The translations under genes and the position numbers were made by a program. Below, piece after piece: positions 44,010 through 53,877 of a DNA stretch of 64,000 nucleotides; the first letter of the stretch is position 1; the number at the start of each line of letters is the position of its first letter. The notes beneath the pieces were generated by a model. That model worked only from the letters and a program-made list of their open reading frames with translations, did not search any database and was not told the origin of the DNA. The DNA is from Chryseobacterium sp. Leaf394 (GTDB lineage: Bacteria; Bacteroidota; Bacteroidia; Flavobacteriales; Weeksellaceae). The stretch spans positions 2,268,045 through 2,332,044 of the forward strand of contig NZ_LMQH01000011.1 of assembly GCF_001424105.1 (NCBI RefSeq), read 5' to 3'.

Positions 44010-45083
44010 CTATAGAATCTGAAGATCATTTGCGACCATTTCTTTCACCATCGCTTCAAGATCATACTCAGGCTTCCAACCCAACTGATTTTTAGATTTC
44101 GATGGATCTCCGATCAGAAGATCAACTTCTGTAGGACGGTAATATTCAGGATCTACAGAAACTACTGTTTTCCCTATTTCTAATTGATATATCGGATTAT
44201 TACAAGAAACGACTTTAGCTACTTCATTTTCATTTTCACCCTCAAATGACAATTCTATTCCTATCTCTCTGAAAGCCATTCTTACGAAGTCTCTTACTGA
44301 AGTTGTTACTCCTGTAGCAATAACGAAATCTTCCGGTTTTTCCTGCTGAAGAATTCTCCACATCGCCTCTACATAGTCTTTTGCATGCCCCCAATCACGT
44401 AACGCATTAAGATTTCCCAAATACAAACATTCCTGTTTTCCTTTGGCAATGGCGGCTGTAGCCATGGTAATCTTACGTGTTACGAAAGTTTCGCCTCTTC
44501 TTGGTGATTCATGATTAAATAATATTCCGTTACAGGCAAACATTCCGTAAGCTTCACGATAGTTTTTGGTAATCCAGAAACCGTAAATTTTGGCTGCTCC
44601 ATAAGGAGAACGCGGGTAGAATGGAGAGTTTTCGTCATAAAAACCTTTCTCATTTTTATTATCCGGCAATCCGCCATATAATTCTGACGTAGAAGCCTGA
44701 TAGATTCTTGTTTGCTTTTCTAAACCAAGAATTCGCACTGCTTCCAGTATTCTTAATGTTCCTATCCCATCTACGTTCGCAACGTATTCGGGTGAATCAA
44801 AAGATACTTTAACGTGAGACATTGCTCCCAAATTATAGATTTCATCAGGCTGCACTTCCTGAATGATTCTGATGATATTCATAGAATCTGTGAGATCACC
44901 ATAGTGCAGTGTAAAATGTACATTCTGTTCATGCTGATCCTGATATAAATGATCGATTCTTTGGGTATTGAAAGAAGATGCTCTTCTTTTAATACCATGA
45001 ACTTTATATCCTTTTTCTAACAGTAATTCTGCTAAATAGGAACCGTCCTGTCCGGTTACTCCGGTTATTAATGCTGTTTTCAT
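44010..45083 (-). CDS. gmd: GDP-mannose 4,6-dehydratase
   Basis: NADP-dependent SDR of 357 residues making GDP-4-keto-6-deoxymannose. Signature [20 protein letters not shown] at 6-25, [35 protein letters not shown], and [20 protein letters not shown] with YxxxK. It precedes fcl's product in the GDP-L-fucose pathway and lies 58 bp downstream of fcl. Sequence agreement is very strong. Confidence 0.97.
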   Translation of the reverse strand: MKTALITGVTGQDGSYLAELLLEKGYKVHGIKRRASSFNTQRIDHLYQDQHEQNVHFTLHYGDLTDSMNIIRIIQEVQPDEIYNLGAMSHVKVSFDSPEYVANVDGIGTLRILEAVRILGLEKQTRIYQASTSELYGGLPDNKNEKGFYDENSPFYPRSPYGAAKIYGFWITKNYREAYGMFACNGILFNHESPRRGETFVTRKITMATAAIAKGKQECLYLGNLNALRDWGHAKDYVEAMWRILQQEKPEDFVIATGVTTSVRDFVRMAFREIGIELSFEGENENEVAKVVSCNNPIYQLEIGKTVVSVDPEYYRPTEVDLLIGDPSKSKNQLGWKPEYDLEAMVKEMVANDLQIL

Positions 45084-45141
45084 CTATGTGATGTATTCTA
45101 TGCAAAAGATAAATTAATAGTTATAAATTTTATACTAAAAT

Positions 45142-46098
45142 CTATGACATTTTAACCTGTTTGAAATTATTAATATTCTCTAAAAACCATTCATAGGTTC
45201 TTGTGATTCCTTCTTCGAGACTAACCTGATGCTTCCATCCTAAATTGTGCATCTTTGTTACATCCATAAGTTTTCTCGGTGTACCATCCGGTTTTTCTGA
45301 ATCCCAAATGATTTCGCCGCTATGTCCAACAACTTTCTGAATCATTTCTGCTAATTCCTTAATTGTTAGATCTAGGCCAGTACCTACATTATAAAGATGC
45401 TCCGGAAGAACATTTTCCAAAGCAAATATAACTGATGCTGCCATATCGTCCACAAATAAAAATTCTCTCATTGGCGTTCCGGAGCCCCATAAAGTAACGG
45501 GAATATTTCCATTTTCTTTCGCCTCATGAAACTTTCTGATCATGGCTGGTAAAACATGAGATGTATTCAGATCAAAATTATCGTGTGTTCCGTAAAGATT
45601 TGTAGGCATCATCGATACGTAATCTTTTCCGAACTGTTTCCTGATAGCCTCACAACTTTTAATCCCTGTGATTTTTGCCACAGCGTACCACTCATTCGTT
45701 GGCTCCAGTGAATCTGTTAACAGATAATCTTCCTTCAATGGCTGTGGAGCCAGTTTTGGGTAAATACATGATGACCCCAGAAAAATAAATTTTTCAACAT
45801 CATTTTTAAGTGATGCATCAATCAAATTATTCTGAATCTGCATATTTTCCATCAAAAACTGGTATGGAAAAGAATTATTTGCCAGTATCCCTCCCACTTT
45901 TGCTGCAGCGTCAATAACGACATCCGGTTTATTTTTTTCAAAAAAAACGTTAACTGCCTGCTGATCTTTAAGATTCAACTCGCTGCTAGATAATCCGATT
46001 ACATTACTGTAGCCTTTTTCAGCTAACTGTCTCATGATTGCTGAACCCACCATTCCCCGGTGACCCGCTACATATATTTTTGATTCTTTTGAAATCAT
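45142..46098 (-). CDS. fcl: GDP-L-fucose synthase
   Basis: Bifunctional 3,5-epimerase/4-reductase of 318 residues giving GDP-L-fucose. Motifs: VAGHRGMVGSAIMRQLAEKG at 10-29, AAKVGGILANNSFPYQFLME, FLGSSCIYPKLAPQPLKEDY, and WYAVAKITGIKSCEAIRKQ with YxxxK; the product-site His/Cys pair lies in this region as in E. coli WcaG. It sits 14 bp from manC. Confidence 0.97.
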   Translation of the reverse strand: MISKESKIYVAGHRGMVGSAIMRQLAEKGYSNVIGLSSSELNLKDQQAVNVFFEKNKPDVVIDAAAKVGGILANNSFPYQFLMENMQIQNNLIDASLKNDVEKFIFLGSSCIYPKLAPQPLKEDYLLTDSLEPTNEWYAVAKITGIKSCEAIRKQFGKDYVSMMPTNLYGTHDNFDLNTSHVLPAMIRKFHEAKENGNIPVTLWGSGTPMREFLFVDDMAASVIFALENVLPEHLYNVGTGLDLTIKELAEMIQKVVGHSGEIIWDSEKPDGTPRKLMDVTKMHNLGWKHQVSLEEGITRTYEWFLENINNFKQVKMS

Positions 46099-46112
46099 AT
46101 TTTTTCCTTTAA

Positions 46113-47105
46113 TTACCTTAAAGTTGATTGATATTTCTCAAGCTGACTGTATATCTTCTTGACATCCTGAGATCTTTCTTTTTGTAAGACAAGAATAGCA
46201 TCGGAAGTGTGTACAAAAATACAGTTTTTCATCCCCACAAAAGCGGTAAATATTTCTGTTCCTATTACCATGTTCCCATTCTCGTCTACAGCATGCCCTA
46301 CAGATCTAAAATAATCATATAAAGATTCGAAAGATCCCAAGTCGTTCCATCTGAAATTGGCAGGAACTACTTTGATCTGCTTTGAGCGTTCCATCACAGC
46401 ATAATCAATACTGATGGATGGAATCTGTCTGCAGGATTCTTCATCCAACAGATTGTTTACAGATTTTTCCCAAGCCTCAGAAGCTTTCTCGAAAACTTCA
46501 GGCTGATATTTTTTTAACTCGTCAAGCAGAACCCCTGCTTTAAAGCAGAACATCCCGGAATTCCAAAGAAAAGTTCCTTTATCTAAAAATTCCTGAGCAG
46601 TTTCTGTATTTGGTTTTTCTCTGAATGAAAGCACATCTTTCCCCTCAAATTCAATGTAACCGTAGCCTGTTTCTGGCTTTGAAGGAACAACTCCGAAAGT
46701 TACAACAAAATCCTTTTTGGCAAGCTCTACTGCTTCAAGCAAAGATTTCTCATAAGCCTCCTGGTTTTGGATCAGATGATCAGATGGCGTTATAATTAAA
46801 ACATCATCTTTGTCAACTGCAAGAGCTGAAAAAGCAATTGCTGCTGCAGTATTTCTCGCAATGGTTTCAGTTACAAAAACTTTGGGAATATCAATATCTT
46901 TCAGCAATTCTCTGCTCCATTCGATGTGATCAGAATTACCCACAACCATTAACTCATCTACCACAGACTTGTTTCTTTGAGCAGTGAGTTCAAAAAGGGA
47001 CTTTCCTTCAAAAATTTTAAGGAATTGCTTAGGATGGTTTTTTCTTGAAAGAGGCCAAAGTCTGCTTCCTACTCCACCGGATAAAATTACATTATATATT
47101 TTCAT
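46113..47105 (-). CDS. manC: Mannose-1-phosphate guanylyltransferase
   Basis: Forms GDP-mannose, the precursor of GDP-fucose. The 330-residue chain has SGGVGSRLWPLSRKNHPKQF at 9-28, VFVTETIARNTAAAIAF, ITPSDHLIQN, VPSKPETGYGYIEFEG, FREKPNTETAQEF, and LWNSGMFCF. It lacks the C-terminal isomerase cupin of the bifunctional type; that domain is the separate downstream product of the previous gene, overlapping by 4 bp. Confidence 0.95.
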   Translation of the reverse strand: MKIYNVILSGGVGSRLWPLSRKNHPKQFLKIFEGKSLFELTAQRNKSVVDELMVVGNSDHIEWSRELLKDIDIPKVFVTETIARNTAAAIAFSALAVDKDDVLIITPSDHLIQNQEAYEKSLLEAVELAKKDFVVTFGVVPSKPETGYGYIEFEGKDVLSFREKPNTETAQEFLDKGTFLWNSGMFCFKAGVLLDELKKYQPEVFEKASEAWEKSVNNLLDEESCRQIPSISIDYAVMERSKQIKVVPANFRWNDLGSFESLYDYFRSVGHAVDENGNMVIGTEIFTAFVGMKNCIFVHTSDAILVLQKERSQDVKKIYSQLEKYQSTLR

Positions 47106-47446
47106 GCCCTGTTATAGTCGTCTTCTACACGTACAATATCATCTTCGCCAAAATAAGTTCCATATTGAACCTCTATAAAAACAACAGGTTCAGAGGTTTT
47201 ATTCTCCATTCTATGATGTGCTCCTAAAGGAATTTGTGCAACCTCTCCTACAGTGTAGTCTTTAATTGAATCGTTGATTGTAATGGTTCCGGTACCAGAG
47301 ACAATTGTCCAGACTTCTGCTCTGTGATGATGATACTGCAAAGAAAGTCTACCCCCTGGATAAACCAAAATTCTTTTGACCTTATGAGATTCCGCATCTT
47401 CTAAAACCCAGTATTCACCCCAGGGTCTAATATCGTGTTCTAACAT
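47102..47446 (-). CDS. Mannose-6-phosphate isomerase type II cupin domain protein
   Basis: A 114-residue cupin matching the C-terminal half of bifunctional ManC/AlgA proteins: IRPWGEYWVLEDAESHKVKR, PGGRLSLQYHHHRAEVWTIV with metal-binding His residues, SGTGTITINDS, IPLGAHHRMENKTSEPVVFI, and EVQYGTYFGEDDIVRVEDDY at the end. The upstream manC overlap (ATGA-type) suggests a split of the two activities into separate chains. It may act as isomerase or as ManC partner. Confidence 0.88.
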   Translation of the reverse strand: MLEHDIRPWGEYWVLEDAESHKVKRILVYPGGRLSLQYHHHRAEVWTIVSGTGTITINDSIKDYTVGEVAQIPLGAHHRMENKTSEPVVFIEVQYGTYFGEDDIVRVEDDYNRA

Positions 47447-47493
47447 TATTTCTTTTTGTTTTAATTTAGTTATATGAATTAAAAATCACTCTG

Positions 47494-48792
47494 TTATAGT
47501 CTTCTGTCTGCAAGTTCTCTTCTCAAAGAACCCTTCACATCGTAAATAATCCCTTTTTCAGAAAGATACTTTTTTAAATCTACATCTAAAAACTCTTTGT
47601 GTGAAACGGTGAGAACTATTGCATCATATTTTTCATTATCAGAAAGACTACTCAAAAGATTAAAACCATATTCATCATGAACTTCATTTTTATTGGCCCA
47701 AGGATCATAGGTGTCCACTTTTACTCCGTATTCTTCAAGATTATGTACAACGTCAATTGCTTTTGAATTACGAATATCTGGACAATCCTCTTTAAAAGTG
47801 ATTCCTAAATTCAATATCTTAGCTCCGTTTATGGGTATATGTTTCTTAATCATCAGTTTGATGATTTGTGAAGCTACAAAGCCTCCCATAGAATCATTAA
47901 GTCTTCTGGCGCTTAAAATAAGTTCAGAATAATACCCAATTTCCTGCGCTTTCTGAGCAAGATAAAACGGATCAACACCTATACAGTGGCCGCCCACAAG
48001 ACCTGGTTTAAACTTCAGGAAATTCCATTTGGTACCTGCAGCTTCCAGCACATCATGAGTATCAATATCCATTAAAGAGAATATTTTTGCCAACTCATTC
48101 ATAAATGCGATATTAATATCACGCTGTGAATTTTCGATCACTTTTGATGCTTCCGCCACTTTTATAGTTGGAGCGAGATGCGTGCCTGCAGTAATAACAG
48201 ATTTATACAGGTCATCAACAATATTCGCTGTTTCAGGAGTAGAGCCTGAAGTTACTTTTAATATTTTTTCTACCGTATGTTCTTTATCTCCGGGATTAAT
48301 TCTTTCAGGTGAATATCCTGCAAAAAAATCTACATTAAATTTAAGTCCTGATACTTTTTCTAAAACCGGAACACATTCTTCTTCGGTTACACCAGGATAA
48401 ACTGTTGACTCGTAGATTACAATATCATCTTTCTTCAAAACTTTTCCTACAGTTTCTGAAGATTTGTAAAGTGGAGTAAGATCTGGTCTGTTGTTTTTAT
48501 CAACGGGCGTTGGCACTGTAACAATAAAGATATTGGCAGTTTCAATATCTGAAATATCAAAACTGCAGTACAACCCCAGATCATTGTTATACAGTGGATT
48601 TTCAGGTTTGAGAACATTTTTTAGCAGTTCTTCCCCTATTTCCAAAGTGGAATCTATTCCTGATTTAAGTTCGGTTACACGCTTTTCGTTAATATCGAAG
48701 CCAACTACAGAATATTTAGTAGCGAGCAGTCTGGCAAGTGGTAATCCAACATAGCCTAACCCGATGATGGCAATTTTATGATTTTTTCTCAT
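47494..48792 (-). CDS. UDP-N-acetylhexosamine 6-dehydrogenase (TviB/WbpO-like)
   Basis: NAD-dependent nucleotide-sugar dehydrogenase of 432 residues. NAD motif IIGLGYVGLPLARLLATKYS at 9-28, VPTPVDKNNRPDLTPL, YESTVYPGVTEEECVPVLEK, the central domain with AEASKVIENSQRDINIAFMN, and the catalytic Cys in GLVGGHCIGVDPFYLAQKA near 266. The TVYPGVTEE wording and length fit TviB/WbpO enzymes that make UDP-GalNAcA or UDP-GlcNAcA, giving an acidic sugar for the capsule. No TviC epimerase is seen in this window. Confidence 0.9.
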   Translation of the reverse strand: MRKNHKIAIIGLGYVGLPLARLLATKYSVVGFDINEKRVTELKSGIDSTLEIGEELLKNVLKPENPLYNNDLGLYCSFDISDIETANIFIVTVPTPVDKNNRPDLTPLYKSSETVGKVLKKDDIVIYESTVYPGVTEEECVPVLEKVSGLKFNVDFFAGYSPERINPGDKEHTVEKILKVTSGSTPETANIVDDLYKSVITAGTHLAPTIKVAEASKVIENSQRDINIAFMNELAKIFSLMDIDTHDVLEAAGTKWNFLKFKPGLVGGHCIGVDPFYLAQKAQEIGYYSELILSARRLNDSMGGFVASQIIKLMIKKHIPINGAKILNLGITFKEDCPDIRNSKAIDVVHNLEEYGVKVDTYDPWANKNEVHDEYGFNLLSSLSDNEKYDAIVLTVSHKEFLDVDLKKYLSEKGIIYDVKGSLRRELADRRL

Positions 48793-48836
48793 TTGTTTGG
48801 AAAGATTCTTAAAAGAATCAAAGACTTTTAAGTGTA

Positions 48837-51209
48837 TTATTTCTTAAACCATTTTCTCCATCCTTTCTCTTTCTGTACACCATATCCGTAGCCATATTTA
48901 TAACCGTAGCCGTAGCCACTGTTTATTTTACTTACATCATTAAGCACAAAAGCAACGTTCTTTATCTTATTTTGCTCAACCTGTGCGTTTGCAAAGCTAA
49001 TCAATTCTTTTTCTGTGTAGTTTGATCTGGTGACATACATTGTAATATCTGCCACATCAGCAATAAGGAATGAATCTGTAACCAGCATCAGAGGTGCTGT
49101 ATCCAGAATAATATAGTCGTAGTCTGGTTTTAAAGATTCTACTAATTCTTCGTATCTTCCATTAGACAGCAATTCAGTAGGATTAGGGGTTATTGCACCT
49201 GAATAGATAACATCACAATAAGGATTAAATGTAGTTTGATGTATAATCTCTTCTTTCTTAATTGCCTGGTCATACATAAATTCTGAAAGCCCTATTAAAC
49301 CTTTTCTTTTATCATTGTAGCGTTGAAGCTGTGGATTTCGGATATCTGATCCGATGATAATTACTTTTTTCCGGGGCGTTGCCAAGGTAAGTGCAAGATT
49401 AACTGAGGCAAAAGTTTTCCCTTCTCCCTTCACCGTTGAAGTCACAAATATTACATGACCTTTTTTATTTTTCGTCAACATGAAATTAAGATTAGTAATC
49501 AGAATTCTGAATGCCTCTGCAAGCGGAGACATATCATTCTGCATTACCAATTCCGGATCTCCTTTTGACAGAGAAGGAAGTTCGCCAATAACCGGTTTAC
49601 CACCCGTCAGTTTTTCAAGATCATGTTTAGACTGTATTTTGTCATTAAATAACTCCAACAGGTAAATAATACCTACAGGTATTATAAGACCTACTAACAG
49701 AGCAATTAAATATACAACCTGTCTTTTTGGAGATACAGGCTGTGGCGATGTGAGTGCATCATCTACGATTCTGGCCTTAGGAGCAGCAATTGCAAGAGAA
49801 ATTGCAGACTCTTCTCTTCTCTGAAGTAACAAAAGATACAATTCTTCTTTGATCGTCTGCTGTCTTTCGATACTTCTAAACAATTTTTCCTGAACAGGCA
49901 CTCTGGAGATCCTGTTTGAAAGCCTGTTTTCTTCACCTAAATAAGTACTTCTCGCAATCTGCAATGCAGAACGGCTTTTGTTTAAACTTCCTGAGATTGC
50001 AGATCGCATACTTGTGATCTGTTTAGTGATATCCTGAACTACAGGGTTGAGTGTAGTAGAACTTTCTAACAATCTGCTTCTTTCTGATATCAACTGATTA
50101 TAAACAGAGATATCTGATGCAGTATTTGCATCTTTTAAACCTACATTGAGAGGTAAAATCTGATAAGTACCCTGACTGTTGACATAATTAAGAAGACTGT
50201 TAACCAATTCAAGCTGGGATTCTGTTTCAAGCTGTTTCTGTCTTGTCTCGGCAGTTGACTGAAGTGACAGTTCTGCTTCTGCTTTAATATCTGTAATATT
50301 ATTTTTCTGCTTAAAATCTTCTTTCTGATTTTCTACGCGTCCTAATTCTTCACCAATTAATTTTACTCTTCCGTCAATAAACTCTGCGGTTTTCTGTGCC
50401 TCAGAATTTTTGTCAATAATTGCTTCACGGTTATAATTTACTGCGAGACGGTTCAAAATATCTTCAGATTTTTCTGCTACAGGATAGTTCATTGAAATTT
50501 TAAGTACTGTAGCTTCCTCTTTCACAAGCTCCACATTCAATCTACCCAATAGATCACGCGTTCTGTCTATTGCTGAAGCAAAGGCAAGACGAAATCTTAC
50601 TTCTTTTGCATTCTTTACATCATATTTAGGATTTTTCTGAAATATAATTACGCCAAAGGGCATCGTTACCGCTTTGTTGAAATCTGTTACAATATTTTTC
50701 TTAAATCCTTCAGACTCTATTATAATCTTATCCTTTTCTACTGTGGCAAAAACTTCCTTACCGGGATACTCACTTTTTGGTTTTTCGCTTACCACTCTTA
50801 CAATAAAAGGAGCCATATCTTTGTAAAGCTCAATTTCCTTAATTTTGCCTTTCGAGTAGATATTGGTTTCAAGACCCAATTCTCTTACGACAGACATCAT
50901 CAGTTTTTTAGACTTCAAGATTTCTATTTCGTTGTCTACAGAATTGGTACCCATACTTCCCACTGCACCAATCTCTGAGAGAATAGACATTTCGGGCTGG
51001 CCGGCAGCCGATTTATTAACCTCTTTTATCAATAAGGTCGTTTCGGTACTGTAAACTGTGCTGGAATATCTCAAATAGAACCACGCTGCCACAAAAGAAA
51101 CAAATATTAAAATTACAAACCAATACCATCTGTAGATGTATGGCTTAATAATTTCACGCAAATTTATGGGCTCTTTTTCAGTTTGGTCCTGCAAATAATT
51201 TTGATCCAC
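48837..51209 (-). CDS. wzc: Polysaccharide co-polymerase tyrosine autokinase (Wzc)
   Basis: Inner-membrane chain-length regulator and BY-kinase of 790 residues. Two membrane segments (WYWFVILIFVSFVAAWFYL near 30-50; VVYLIALLVGLIIPVGIIYL near 508) flank a large periplasmic coiled region. The kinase domain shows Walker A VTSTVKGEGKTFASVNLAL, Walker A' IIGSDIRNPQL, and Walker B YIILDTAPLML. The tail has a Tyr cluster, GYGYGYKYGYGYG, the expected autophosphorylation site. It is 24 bp downstream of wza. No tyrosine phosphatase gene is present here. Confidence 0.95.
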   Translation of the reverse strand: MDQNYLQDQTEKEPINLREIIKPYIYRWYWFVILIFVSFVAAWFYLRYSSTVYSTETTLLIKEVNKSAAGQPEMSILSEIGAVGSMGTNSVDNEIEILKSKKLMMSVVRELGLETNIYSKGKIKEIELYKDMAPFIVRVVSEKPKSEYPGKEVFATVEKDKIIIESEGFKKNIVTDFNKAVTMPFGVIIFQKNPKYDVKNAKEVRFRLAFASAIDRTRDLLGRLNVELVKEEATVLKISMNYPVAEKSEDILNRLAVNYNREAIIDKNSEAQKTAEFIDGRVKLIGEELGRVENQKEDFKQKNNITDIKAEAELSLQSTAETRQKQLETESQLELVNSLLNYVNSQGTYQILPLNVGLKDANTASDISVYNQLISERSRLLESSTTLNPVVQDITKQITSMRSAISGSLNKSRSALQIARSTYLGEENRLSNRISRVPVQEKLFRSIERQQTIKEELYLLLLQRREESAISLAIAAPKARIVDDALTSPQPVSPKRQVVYLIALLVGLIIPVGIIYLLELFNDKIQSKHDLEKLTGGKPVIGELPSLSKGDPELVMQNDMSPLAEAFRILITNLNFMLTKNKKGHVIFVTSTVKGEGKTFASVNLALTLATPRKKVIIIGSDIRNPQLQRYNDKRKGLIGLSEFMYDQAIKKEEIIHQTTFNPYCDVIYSGAITPNPTELLSNGRYEELVESLKPDYDYIILDTAPLMLVTDSFLIADVADITMYVTRSNYTEKELISFANAQVEQNKIKNVAFVLNDVSKINSGYGYGYKYGYGYGVQKEKGWRKWFKK

Positions 51210-51233
51210 TAGATGTTTTAATTTTTTTATATA

Positions 51234-52061
51234 TTAATTTTTTGTAAGTGCTAAAACTCCGATTACCAAAGATGCGATAACAGATGCCACTGAAATGTAA
51301 AGACCTGTATTCGGATCTACTCTTGCTGCTTTTTCTCTGTTGGCATTTGGCTGTACGTAGATGATGTCGTTCTGCTTCAGATAATAATACGGTGAGTTGA
51401 TAAAACCGGATTTCGTAAGGTCTATTCTCTGTTTTGTGATCTGACCGTCTACATTTCTGATGACCAGAACATTGTTTCTGATACCATAAGGTGTAGTGTC
51501 TCCTGCCAGACTCAGTGCATTGAGAATATTAACATGACCGTCAGGAATTACATACATTCCCGGTCTTGCAACTTCACCAGTTACAGACACTTTAAAATTC
51601 ACAAGCTTCACATCAACGATAGGATCTTTGATGTATTTGCTGAGCAAATCTGTAAGTTTTTCTCTGAAAGTTTCTATGTTTTCACCTCTGGTGTTTATTT
51701 TACCTAACTGCGGAAATATAATATTATAATCAGTATCTACAAAATAGGTAGGCCCGGAAACCGGTAACTGCTGAGGCAGACTGTTAGAATTGGGCGAACT
51801 GTACTGAGTAACTGTAGAAGATGATGAATAATTCTGATTAAATGGTTTTACCGCATCCAAATCACGGGCAGAAATATTTACAATAAGCTGATCACCGGGC
51901 TGAAGTGTACTACGACTGTTTTTTACTGCATTTTCCAGTGACATATTATCGATATCAGTCATATAATTGATCTCCTGTCTTGGAGTACAAGATGCAAGTA
52001 TAAAACCTGTAAAGCCATAAAGGCAGAATTTTCTGAAATTCATTCTCTCTAAAATTTTCAC
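51234..52061 (-). CDS. wza: Polysaccharide export lipoprotein (Wza-like)
   Basis: Outer-membrane export protein of 275 residues. A lipoprotein signal ends LYGFTGFILASC (lipidated at about C25); an alternative start 6 codons later gives MNFRKF. The Poly_export domain follows (LQPGDQLIVNISARDLDAVK near 56 and FPQLGKINTRGENIETFREK), then a SLBB-like part SVTGEVARPGMYVIPDGHVN. The C-terminus holds a hydrophobic helix (YISVASVIASLVIGVLALTK). It heads the minus-strand capsule operon. Confidence 0.92.
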   Translation of the reverse strand: MKILERMNFRKFCLYGFTGFILASCTPRQEINYMTDIDNMSLENAVKNSRSTLQPGDQLIVNISARDLDAVKPFNQNYSSSSTVTQYSSPNSNSLPQQLPVSGPTYFVDTDYNIIFPQLGKINTRGENIETFREKLTDLLSKYIKDPIVDVKLVNFKVSVTGEVARPGMYVIPDGHVNILNALSLAGDTTPYGIRNNVLVIRNVDGQITKQRIDLTKSGFINSPYYYLKQNDIIYVQPNANREKAARVDPNTGLYISVASVIASLVIGVLALTKN

Positions 52062-52178
52062 AAAAATAGGATTATTATTTTTAAATTAAAATCTAAGCTT
52101 AAAATTAACTGTTAATATTATTTAACGGCATATATTCACGCCTGAGACTAACTGTTTTGATCAAGTCTAAATAGTCTG

Positions 52179-52186
52179 CAAAAGTA
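52179..52186 (-). promoter_or_regulatory. Candidate -7 element of capsule operon
   Basis: TACTTTTG on the minus strand fits TAnnTTTG, about 118 bp before the wza start. A matching -33 TTG is not visible, so this is tentative. Confidence 0.35.
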
Positions 52187-52454
52187 CCTATAATTAATTC
52201 ATAATTTACCATCAGGTATAAAAATCATATTCTTCTCATTTTGTTAAAAAATCACATACATCATCCAATATAATTTTGCTGCAGGAAATTTGATTCTTAC
52301 CCAAAACCGGTGAGGAAAATACTACTGCCAACAGAAAAACTATACGCAGCGGTTCGAGAGTCAAGAAATAAGATTCAGAATTTAAGGTAAGGTTCGCAAT
52401 GCAGGGGCGGAAGGTGAAACGTAGGCAAAATAGTATTTGTCAGTGTGGCTCAAA

Positions 52455-52531
52455 GGCGGGAAGACTATGCGCAGCGGGATGGTACCGTGCAGCGGAAGTC
52501 GGGAGAATGCGCATAGCTGAGATGCTTCTCC
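52455..52531. repeat. Short hairpin-type repeats
   Basis: Two units: GGGAAGACTATGCGCAGCGG at 52458-52477 and GGAAGTCGGGAGAATGCGCA beginning at 52493. The second forms a hairpin GGAGAA...GCAT/ATGC...TTCTCC. Related units occur near 52337 (ACTATACGCAGCGG) and at 62634-62746. Confidence 0.45.
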
Positions 52532-52833
52532 GCAAAAGACTTGTACTTATTGAGAAGACAATAAACCGAAAATTGCCTTTCGAATTTAATTTTGAATACC
52601 TATTTTATATTAAAGCGAGAGCAAATCATTAACTTATCTGCTCATTACGCTTTATAATGGCTATCTACAAAAGTACATTACTTTAATTGCAATGCATTAA
52701 GCCTCAAGTTTTTCTGCCACTTTTGATCAGCTGCAATTAAAAACTTAACATAATTAAAATGGGCTATTCAGTCGCATTATCTACGCTTTATCCTGCCTTT
52801 ATCTATGCACTAAGAAAGGAGTAAGAATACAGT

Positions 52834-53221
52834 TTATTTTTGTATCAGTTGCTCCAATTTTGCCATCATATTATCTTTCTCCCTCAGCATTCTTTCGTAC
52901 AATTCCGTTTTTTTTGTGTAGTTCCAAAACCTGATCTAGTGGATTAAATATAGGATTTATATTAGCTGTATAACCAAAAGCATTTGAATCATGGAATTTA
53001 TCGGCAATTATATTAACCGCCTGTTCTTCATCCACGTATTCAGTAGCTTTAACGGGGTTGTTAGAATTTCAGAAATCTTTTCCAGAATATCTACCTCAAC
53101 GATTTCTTTCTGTTCTAAAAAGAGAAATTTTCTTCTGATTCCAGTCTTCTCCCAAGTCGAAGACCAACGCTTCATGCTTGAGGCCCAACATTTCACGGAA
53201 ACGCTTTATATTTATGCCCAT
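52834..53221 (-). pseudogene. Frameshifted XRE-family regulator
   Basis: Read on the minus strand in three successive frames, a Bacteroidetes HTH protein can be rebuilt: GINIKRFREMLGLKHEALVF and LGEDWNQKKISLLEQKEIVE, DILEKISEILTTPVKATEYV then DEEQAVNIIADKFHDSNAFG, and LYERMLREKDNMMAKLEQLI before a TAA. Single-base shifts lie in homopolymer runs (TTTTT, CCCC, A-run). The whole protein end is preserved. It lies directly after the epimerase fragment and before the capsule operon, where such regulators are often found. Homopolymer sequencing error is possible but three shifts plus two more next door favour decay. Confidence 0.72.
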
Positions 53222-53231
53222 ATGTGCTTTT

Positions 53232-53536
53232 TTGCTGCAAGCGGGCATGGAATACCCTTTTCAACAATTCTGTACAGGAAATTGGGATTTCTTTATTTCC
53301 CGGACTGTGAACCATGCAGGGACAGATAATAAAAACAGGTTTGTCTACAGGCAGATTTTCCATTAGAGACTTTTCAGCTGCTTTTTTGACTTCCCGTAAG
53401 GAGTCTGAGGATTGGATACTGATGACTCCGTTAAAATGCCTTCCACAGCATCAGCCATAGCCCCTACTGAATTAAAATAGAAGAAATATTTCATTTCGGA
53501 ACTCAAAAATTCATTGTAAAGGTCAATAAAGTCTAC
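53232..53536 (-). pseudogene. Fragment of NAD-dependent epimerase
   Basis: A broken paralogue of the intact epimerase at 25073-25969, matching about residues 80-175 of it. Visible pieces are FLSSEMKYFFYFNSVGAMAD (against FFYFSSVKASAD), NPQTPYGKSK, then after a one-base deletion AAEKSLMENLPVDKPVFIIC and PCMVHSPGNK, and after a second deletion NPNFLYRIVEKGIPCPLA. The NAD-binding N-terminus and the C-terminal half are absent. It abuts the XRE remnant. Confidence 0.75.
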
Positions 53537-53877
53537 AGTACTGTAGTAAATACAAATATCTGTACATGTTATGAACCTGTAATACAACTTCGTTCGATAG
53601 GATTTGGGACTATGTGCGAAGATCTGCTTTATGAGATTCAGCCTTAGCTGAAAATGAAGTACGCCGGATTGCCTCCCTCTTTTTTTTACTTTTCAAACAA
53701 TAATAGAGAAGAGCAATCTCATTTCATCTCTATGTTTGAAAGGTGTAAAATTTTGATCTGATAAGTTCACAATTCTTTATTTTAATTTTTGTATTTATAA
53801 TAATTCTTTGAGATTGGGAATATTGCAACAAACATGAATAAACTTATATTTTAAAGATGAATAAAGAAGGACGTTTA
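53537..53877. other. Gene-free region between S9 peptidase and epimerase remnant
   Basis: 341 bp with no credible coding frame or clear terminator. It is AT-rich and could hold decayed upstream parts of the epimerase, but I cannot align them. Confidence 0.35.

Larger units (their letters stand above)
52062..52833. other. Gene-free region upstream of wza with short repeats
   Basis: 772 bp without a credible gene. It holds a candidate promoter for the capsule operon at 52179-52186 and several GC-richer short repeats between 52337 and 52531 (described separately). The remainder shows nothing I can name. Confidence 0.5.

Noticed and set aside
52399..52632. 77-codon plus-strand frame upstream of wza
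   Set aside because: Covers the short hairpin repeats; composition is Arg/Lys-rich with no recognisable domain or start signal.
53363..53587. 74-codon frame as an independent small gene
   Set aside because: Its content is the middle of an epimerase continuing in another frame after a one-base deletion; treated as part of a pseudogene.
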